From assembly GCF_002215035.1 (NCBI RefSeq), contig NZ_NKFP01000006.1, forward strand, positions 4,121,080 through 4,185,079: a stretch of 64,000 nucleotides of DNA. The letters are read 5' to 3'. Position numbers and translations under genes: made by a program. Within the stretch, counting starts at the first letter, position 1, and every line of letters starts with the position of its first letter. The DNA is from Leptolyngbya ohadii IS1. GTDB taxonomy: Bacteria > Cyanobacteriota > Cyanobacteriia > Elainellales > Elainellaceae. Below, one piece after another: positions 62,627 to 64,000 of this stretch. A model generated the notes under the pieces. The model ran no database searches, had not been told where the DNA came from, and was given only the letters and a program-made list of their open reading frames with translations.

Positions 62627-62782
62627 AGGAATAAGTAGATGAATTAGGGCAAGTAGATAAACTGGGGCGCAAAAGCCCTATATCCTGGGATAGTTTTTCG
62701 TCAGATAATTCTTAGCAATAATTTAAGAGAGAAAAACAGTCCCCCGAACCTGAACAACTGAATCGTGCAACAGGACAGAATG

Positions 62783-62809
62783 AAAAAAGACGAGGTCTTG
62801 ATAACCTCG
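62783..62809 (-). terminator. Rho-independent terminator on the minus strand
   Basis: CGAGGT-N7-ACCTCG forms a perfect 6-bp stem. On the minus strand it is followed by TCTTTTTT. The nearest minus-strand gene, DUF3155, ends 326 bases upstream. The rest of the 509-base gap (62627-63135) contains no recognisable gene, so the terminator may end a long 3' tail or a small RNA. Confidence 0.7.
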
Positions 62810-63135
62810 CCTCCCCGCCCAGATAGCTGTATCCAGAATGGTGTGATGTCAAATTGAGTCGTGCCAGATTACCTTGCTTGTACCATCTTGTGGTTCAATA
62901 ATACTCAACTCCAATTCTGGCTCAAGAATCGCATTTCACCTGATTTGGGTTCGCGATCGCCAGTTGGTTTAGCAGATCGGTCAAAAAGGTTACTGATCAG
63001 TTGAACCAGAATCGTTTACCCTGACTCAAGCTGTAGAGATTGAATTTTTAAGCCAGTTAAATGGAATTGATCGCAGTTCTAGGTAAATCTAAAGGCAGCT
63101 CCTCACAGGATGACCCCAATTTGTGCCTGAGCCAA

Positions 63136-63453
63136 CTAGTGAGCTACAGCACCAACCGGAAGGTTGTCCCCATCCTCTTCCAGAACCCGCAAGCTCGGAA
63201 ACAGGAAGTGGTTCTCTTCAACGTACTGGGCACCAAAAAGACCCTTCTCCGCCCAGAAGTACCGATCGGTGGTATGCTCATTACGCTTAACCAGAAGTAA
63301 TGCAGGAGGCACAATGCCTTCAGCCTGGATAAACTTCCGAGCAGCAGTAACGGGCTTATCTTCACCGCTTTCGATGCTATACTGAGGCACTAATTCGAGA
63401 ATTCTCCGCCCTTCCAAGCGACGGCGACTCTTACGCTTACGTCTTCTTGCCAA
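63136..63453 (-). CDS. DUF3155 protein
   Basis: This 105-residue, highly conserved cyanobacterial family has no known function. It starts LARRRKRKSRRRLEGRRILE, a basic stretch likely to bind nucleic acid. The family core then follows: VPQYSIESGEDKPVTAARKF, LLLVKRNEHTTDRYFWAEKG and QYVEENHFLFPSLRV. I set the start at TTG 63453 because AGGAGG lies 8 bases upstream. The earlier TTG at 63474 would place that ribosome-binding site inside the coding sequence. It is transcribed alone. The 309 bases upstream (63454-63762) contain its promoter region and no other gene I can see. Confidence 0.9.
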   Translation of the reverse strand: MARRRKRKSRRRLEGRRILELVPQYSIESGEDKPVTAARKFIQAEGIVPPALLLVKRNEHTTDRYFWAEKGLFGAQYVEENHFLFPSLRVLEEDGDNLPVGAVAH

Positions 63454-63762
63454 CCTCTCTACCTCCTCTTTCAACGACGCAGTAGAATTTCCAGCACCTA
63501 GAACTTAATGTAGCTCTAGTTACAAAATACTAAGACCTTGCAAAGTATACCGACTTGAGTTAGAAATTTCAACTTGTTTTAAGCGAAAGATACAGAATCT
63601 AAAGAGAATCTATACCTCAAATATGCTCTCATAATCATCAAGGGATTTCAAGCAAACTGTTTCATTTTCGTGCCGCTGTGGTAGAAAGCAGTTCTCATCA
63701 ATGCTGCTTAAGTTGATCGGCAGCGTCTCTAAGCAGCACTAATCACCCTGCTGATGAATCGG

Positions 63763-64000
63763 CTAATCACCCTTAAAAATAGGAATAATCCAGGCAAGAA
63801 TCAGGCTCAGCAAAATACCTGCTTCCAGAACGCGATAAAGGATCGCTCGGTTCACTAAAAGCAAACTGCTGCGATTGCCTGCTCTCACGTCATGCCACCA
63901 CTTTTGAATCGAGTTTCCCCACCGCTTTGGGCTTTCCTCTGGACGCGATCGCCATTGCCAGATCGACAGCAGCAGCGGCATTCCGCCGACCTTTGCGCTC
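63763..64000 (-). CDS. C-terminal part of a membrane protein (truncated by window edge)
   Basis: The minus-strand frame is open to the window edge and ends in a hydrophobic helix (GILLSLILAWIIPIF) after a basic, Trp-rich stretch (IWQWRSRPEESPKRWGNSIQ). In-frame codons continue before the Met at 63981, so the real start is probably outside the window. Family and function cannot be told from this fragment. Confidence 0.5.
   Translation of the reverse strand, partial: SAKVGGMPLLLSIWQWRSRPEESPKRWGNSIQKWWHDVRAGNRSSLLLVNRAILYRVLEAGILLSLILAWIIPIFKGD

Overview
The window is cyanobacterial chromosome, probably from a filamentous Leptolyngbya-like lineage (the genus is an inference). GC is clearly above 50 %, and the HIP1 octamer GCGATCGC, a cyanobacterial hallmark, recurs through most of it. 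Many genes belong to cyanobacteria-typical families: biliverdin reductase, phytochelatin synthase with a single catalytic domain, DUF3155, DUF3153, an OstA/LptB/LptF-G cluster and NADP-type isocitrate dehydrogenase. I saw no rRNA, tRNA, CRISPR array, transposase or prophage.

Layout. 1-5.7 kb: the 3' end of mutS, two small conserved genes, then a lipopolysaccharide export cluster (LptA-like, LptB, LptF/G) and a secreted or anchored low-complexity protein. 5.9-10.1 kb, minus strand: icd, phytochelatin synthase, a hexapeptide acetyltransferase and class II aldolase. 10.3-14 kb: ychF, a ribbon-helix-helix-like protein, map and serS. 14.2-21.3 kb: two related but differently degenerate histidine kinases flanking a pseudogene, cysH, a glutaredoxin-like gene and murE. 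21.4-31.7 kb: a HEAT-repeat protein, a Nudix hydrolase, a CheY-like regulator, a GyrA/ParC-type topoisomerase subunit, a TolC-like outer-membrane protein, serA and prmA. 31.9-35 kb is an accessory island, AT-rich in its first gene and poor in HIP1. It holds an HsdR-N nuclease/ParA fusion, a translationally coupled ParB-like/Rho_N-like gene and, convergently, a DUF5872-like/Rho_N-like gene. 35-39.4 kb: small conserved genes, pmbA, a DUF3153 lipoprotein and another acetyltransferase. 39.5-42.9 kb: a sugar ABC importer (binding protein, ATPase, permease). 42.9-45.2 kb: a 2.3-kb AT-rich stretch without convincing genes. 45.2-48.9 kb: a 1242-residue mosaic extracellular protein. 49.2-64 kb: a GT-C-type membrane transferase; a very tightly overlapping operon of a pseudoprotease, an active-looking trypsin/PDZ protease and a LuxR-type regulator with a degenerate receiver; a HAD phosphatase; pentapeptide-repeat proteins; DUF2243; an RlmI-like methyltransferase; bvdR; a ROK repressor with a clear palindromic operator; DUF3155.

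The non-coding fraction is rich in repeats. A dispersed element of up to four consecutive short hairpins occurs four times. A 36-bp palindromic element sits inside two unrelated coding sequences. There are many tandem arrays of 7, 8, 11, 12 and 15 bp.

The best candidates for undescribed biology are the nuclease-ParA/ParB island at about 32-35 kb and the protease/pseudoprotease/regulator operon at 51.2-53.6 kb. Next is the pair of kinases, one of which has lost its ATP site and the other its phospho-accepting histidine.
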